From Pochonia chlamydosporia 170 (lineage: Eukaryota > Ascomycota > Sordariomycetes > Hypocreales > Clavicipitaceae), in assembly GCF_001653235.2 (NCBI RefSeq), contig NC_035790.1:682001-746000 (forward strand): a stretch of 64,000 nt of DNA, given 5' to 3'. The notes beneath the pieces were generated by a model. It had not been told where the DNA came from, searched no databases, and was given only the letters and a program-made list of their open reading frames with translations. Below are positions 60,280 to 64,000 of this stretch, piece after piece; position 1 is the stretch's first letter; each line of letters opens with the position of its first letter. The position numbers were made by a program, and so were the translations under genes.

Positions 60280-63200
60280 ATGGATTCCTTTGCAAAGGCA
60301 CTTCAGAAGGGACTAGCAAAGACGGTCGCCGTGGGACAACAGCAGTTACAGCAGCGATTGGCGAAATATGACCAGCAGAATAGCAATGGGAATGCGGCAG
60401 CAAATACGTACGGAACGGGACCTCAGGCTCAAGCTCAGTATGGATATCACAACCAGAGCTCCTATCAGGTAGATATTTCATCATTCGGTCCGCTGGCTGA
60501 GCTGTTCTGATACAGTTTGTAGGCTTCGCCTGCTGTAAACCATCCCCCTCAGCATGCGAGTTACTTCTCACCGCCACCACCTGGCTCATCCCAGACTCAG
60601 TACCAGCAACATCCGCAGCCTACTAGTCAACCATACGCATATGGGCAGTACGCTTCAACTGTGACAAGTCCAGCTCCATCGACGACTCAGTCATATAATA
60701 GTCCTCAGACCCCAGCCACTCAAGCTTCCGGATACCACGGGCACGATCAGCAAATTCCACAGCCCCTGCCTCCTGCGAACTCCTACCATCCCGTGTCTGG
60801 GTATAACGAACATACATCCTGGCAACCAACAAATACTCTGGGACAACCTGCTACGGCGCCTCCTACTCAGCAGGCATATGCGTCAACATACCAACAACCA
60901 AGCGCTTATTCAGCGCCTCCCGTGTCCTCCACGAGCTATCCTCCTGCGCTTCCACCGCGAGAGACAGAGCAACTACCGGCGGGTGCTTACTATCCTCAGA
61001 CAGGTTATAGTCAGGAAACGCCGTACAGACCAGCTCAACAATCATTTGGTGCTGATCAAGGACATGTTCCTGTTCCACCTGCTACACAGGCTACACCTAC
61101 GAGCCAGCCTGCGACGGCCCCTTCTGTGCCTTTAGTTGAGACGAACCAACCGCAGAATAGCAGCCATAGTGTGCCTGCTACTATTGCAACATCGACACCA
61201 CCTGCGAGCACGCAGTCTGAGCCAACAGTGAAGGCGGAACAGGCTCAGCAGTATCAGCCTGGGGCGCCGACGAACGCATATCCTCCAGCCGCCCAAGACA
61301 GTCAAAACGTGCTCGGACGTGTAGACAGCACTCAGCATACGGTACAGACTCCATACCAACCCGTGGCAGCAGCCAACGTGAACCCTCCATTTGTGGAAGC
61401 AAATCAGAACACTTACGGAAGCCAGCAGATATCGCAGACTCAACAGTCGCAGCCTTCCGCAGCAACCAACGCAAATGCTCCCGTCACTCAAGTGAGTCAG
61501 AACGTGTACGGAAACTTGGACAGCACTCCTTTGCATAATGCGGCAACGACGACTCCTGCAAACCAGTGGACAACACCGGAGAGTAAGGAACCGCCTTCGG
61601 TCCCAGCAAAGGTCCCCCATCTTGATAGAGCACAAACACAGGCCCCAAATCAGCAATATCAAATCTCAACAACGCAACAGCCAACTCCACCTCTGAAACG
61701 CATGGATTGCGGTGGCTACATGCTCGTAGATAACTCGCAAGTGCATCACACTCCAGCACATCAATATCCACCGCCGCCAGAAGTCAGACAGAACGTGCCA
61801 GCAGCACCTTTTCCGGCCATCCCAACATATGTCCCTGGCCTACCCAGCAACGTACCTCCCTACCAGCAACCGCCTCAAAATGATCCGTCCTTTATAACTC
61901 AACAGATGAACGGCCTGAGTATAAACAACAGCCACCCACCACAGCCGGACTATGCGCGTGGCCCATTCCAACCTGTCAAGCCGAAGCTACCACCTGTGAC
62001 GGCTAATGGCACACCGAGAGAAGTAGTTCGATTCTGCCCTGAGGACCGTGTCGTCTCCTATTCACTCTACTGGTATCGTATGCCGGACACACCCGAGTTT
62101 CTCATCTGCACCAAATGCCATGAAGACAACATCCAGGGTACACACTTGGCCGGGAAGCTTGAAAGATTCCTGACAGAGGAAGGATCATCTTCCAAATGCT
62201 CGTTCTGGCACCCCCGTGTCAAGGACCATCTTTGGAAACAAGCCCTACAGAAGAACAGTCTAGATGACCTTCGTGCCTACGCGCCTCATCGTCTTGCAAT
62301 TCCCGATTGTAAGGGTAGGGAAACAACCGTCGGCACACAAGGAATCAAGTACTTTGGGATGCGGAATAACGAAATCAATGGATTCATCGCATGTGAAGCC
62401 TGTCACGAAGACCGCATCAAGGGAACGACCTTGGAGAGCAATTTCGCCCCGTACAATATCCAGCAAGGCGCAGAGGATAAATGGAGCTGTGATGCAAGTC
62501 CAGCCTACGTGTGTCGGGCTCTAGAAAGATTTTCCAAGAACAACGACTGGTCCGGCTTCGTCGCAGGCGCAACGCGACGATTACAGCTGCCCGTCTGTGA
62601 AGGCAAGGACGTGGCCGCCAGTGACGGGAAATGGTTTGGCGTTCGCCGCAAGATTGACAACTTTTACGTCTGCGGCGCGTGTTATATGGATAAGCTGGAG
62701 CTTACGGATTTTGAAGGCGAGTTTGAAGAAATCCAGACCCAAGGCGGGTTCGACATGTGGATGGAATTGCTTGGAAAGCGGTGGATATGCGACTTGACGC
62801 CCTCGTCCATGGCATTCTCATTTGCTCTCGAAGCGTATCTCAAGGACAAGGACTTCAACGGCTTCTATGACACGGCGCAGACTCTGTCCAAGCTTGTTCC
62901 GTGTACGGCCAAGGGTATCATAAGAGGAAATTGGTGGACTCTGCCGGGCGGTTGTGAAAATTATGACATCTGCGAGGCCTGCTACATTGGCGTCTTCAAA
63001 AGCAACCAACTCGACAAGTTCCTGGAGCCGGCGGAGCGGGATCCTGAGAACACGCTCATCTGCAACTTTTGCCCGTCGAGCCCCCGGTTCAACCAGTTCA
63101 TCAACAAGTTCGCCGAGTCTCTGGACCGCAGCGTCTTCAGCTATTACACCGACTGCGTCAGGAAATTCGCAAACGTCCCTGAGTGCACTGGTATATATAC

Positions 63201-63765
63201 CCGAGAAAAGACCAAGTGGTGGGGATACCCTGGTGCTCTGTTCTGCGAATCCTGCTACGTCGGTTTCGTGGCAGACACGACGCTGGGGCCGCACGTCCTG
63301 TTCAAGGGCGAGTATGACGAGCGCGCGCAAATCTGTCAGGTCTGGTCGCCGCGGATGCGAGGCATGTGGCTAGCTGCGTGCAATGCTGGCGAGCCCGGGT
63401 CGAGCGAGTCCAAGGAGGAGCTGGACAAGTTTACCGAGTTTTGCAACAAGAGACTGCAGATCTACCTGCAGACGGTGCCGCGGATCAAGTTTATCAAGGA
63501 GATGAGGGAGATGAGGATGATGAATGCCATGCACCAGGGCCAGCTGAGTCTCATGTACCAGGGGATGAATAGCATGGCGGTGCTGTCGGACACGACGGAC
63601 GGTCACTTGCATGGGAATAGTTCGATAGGGTGGCATGAGACGGAGCATGGGGCGACGGGAGCGCAGATGTTTAATAACATGCAGGCTGGGTTTGCGAGTG
63701 TGAATAGGGCGGATGAGTGGGGAGAGGTTTTGAGGTTGCAGGCGATGTGGTGTGAGGTTGAGTGA
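60280..63765 (+). CDS. Pro/Gln-rich protein with five tandem C-x2-C modules, function unknown
   Basis: Two exons (60280-60468, 60523-63765), 1143 aa. It starts MDSFAKALQKGLAKTVAVGQ, an amphipathic-looking helix running into Gln-rich sequence. Residues about 60-555 are low-complexity Pro/Gln/Ser/Thr/Tyr, prion-like. From about 560 to 1020 lie five copies of a 91-100 residue module of pattern C-x2-C-x(27-36)-C-x(36-41)-C. The CxxC pairs are at 592/595, 687/690, 780/783, 880/883 and 971/974 (ICTKC, ACEAC, VCGAC, ICEAC, FCESC). Each follows an aromatic-Gly start such as KYFGMR or KWFGVR, and modules 1-4 close with P-x(0-1)-C. Module 5 lacks the last Cys. No signal peptide or membrane helix is seen, so zinc binding inside the cell is more likely than disulfides. 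I do not recognise the family. Confidence 0.85.
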
Positions 63766-64000
63766 GTGAGTGGTGATGCAGGTTGAGTGAGATGTGGTTG
63801 GCGATGTGTTTGGGTTGTTGTGTTCCACCTATGAATGTCTATTACTCCATCTCTATATAGATGCAATTTGTCTGGTATCCGGTCAAAGCTCGGTGTGACT
63901 TGTACAGGGGATGATTGAATATCGCCAACGCCATGCCATCAATTTATCTCTTATTCCAAGTCTGACATCAGGCAAATATAGTGATGAGTACATCGGCAGA
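63766..64000. other. right-edge noncoding sequence
   Basis: 3' UTR and beyond of the Cys-module gene; nothing else is seen before the window ends. Confidence 0.6.

Noticed and set aside
57904..63765. possible secondary-metabolite cluster around the P450
   Set aside because: Neighbours are eIF3i and the Cys-module protein; no synthase, transporter or cluster regulator is present, and the O-methyltransferase is 16 kb away among housekeeping genes.

Overview
The window comes from a filamentous ascomycete, most likely a sordariomycete of the Hypocreales. I infer this from gene structure and protein type; no search was possible. Genes carry several short introns (mostly 54-135 nt) with GTRNGY donors, CTAAC-like branch sites and TAG/CAG acceptors. 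The proteins have typical filamentous-fungal architectures: a Psd2-type decarboxylase, a Rsp5/HulA ligase, a C2H2 plus fungal_trans factor, a CAP10 glycosyltransferase and a fungal P450. I annotate 18 protein-coding genes. I found no tRNA, rRNA, CRISPR array or transposon.

Layout, left to right: the 3' end of a single-pass membrane protein (+); PSD2 phosphatidylserine decarboxylase (-); choline-phosphate cytidylyltransferase (+), divergent from PSD2 across 4.2 kb; a 6.5 kb gene-free stretch leading to a C2H2/fungal_trans regulator (+); an Hrp1-like hnRNP (-) with an exceptional 1.4 kb intron; a Gyp1-type TBC RabGAP (+); a CAP10/GT90 glycosyltransferase (-); the complex I PSST/NDUFS7 subunit (+); an Rsp5/NEDD4-family HECT ligase (-); a small class I O-methyltransferase (-); a Pab2/PABPN1-like RNA-binding protein (-); a fungal Hv1-type voltage sensor/proton channel (+); a DUF4588/HAPSTR1-like protein (-); an ISWI remodeller (+); an F-box/ankyrin protein with a frame break (+); eIF3i/TIF34 (-); a cytochrome P450 with a GC-AG intron (+); and a Pro/Gln-rich protein carrying five tandem Cys modules (+).

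Most of the window is conserved housekeeping sequence and not a biosynthetic cluster. The one clear functional pairing is PSD2 with the cytidylyltransferase, which together supply phosphatidylethanolamine and phosphatidylcholine. Two RNA-processing factors (Hrp1-like and Pab2-like) and two ubiquitin-linked proteins (HECT ligase, F-box protein) lie here but are not adjacent.

The least explained signals are the five-module Cys protein at the right end, three short sequence words strongly over-represented in the intergenic DNA (TACCTAGGTA, TACGGAGTA and CCAGTTGACC), the long Hrp1 intron, and the frame break in the ankyrin gene. Exon coordinates were derived by hand from reading frame, splice sites and protein-family continuity. 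Every multi-exon gene except the broken ankyrin gene closes to a whole number of codons.
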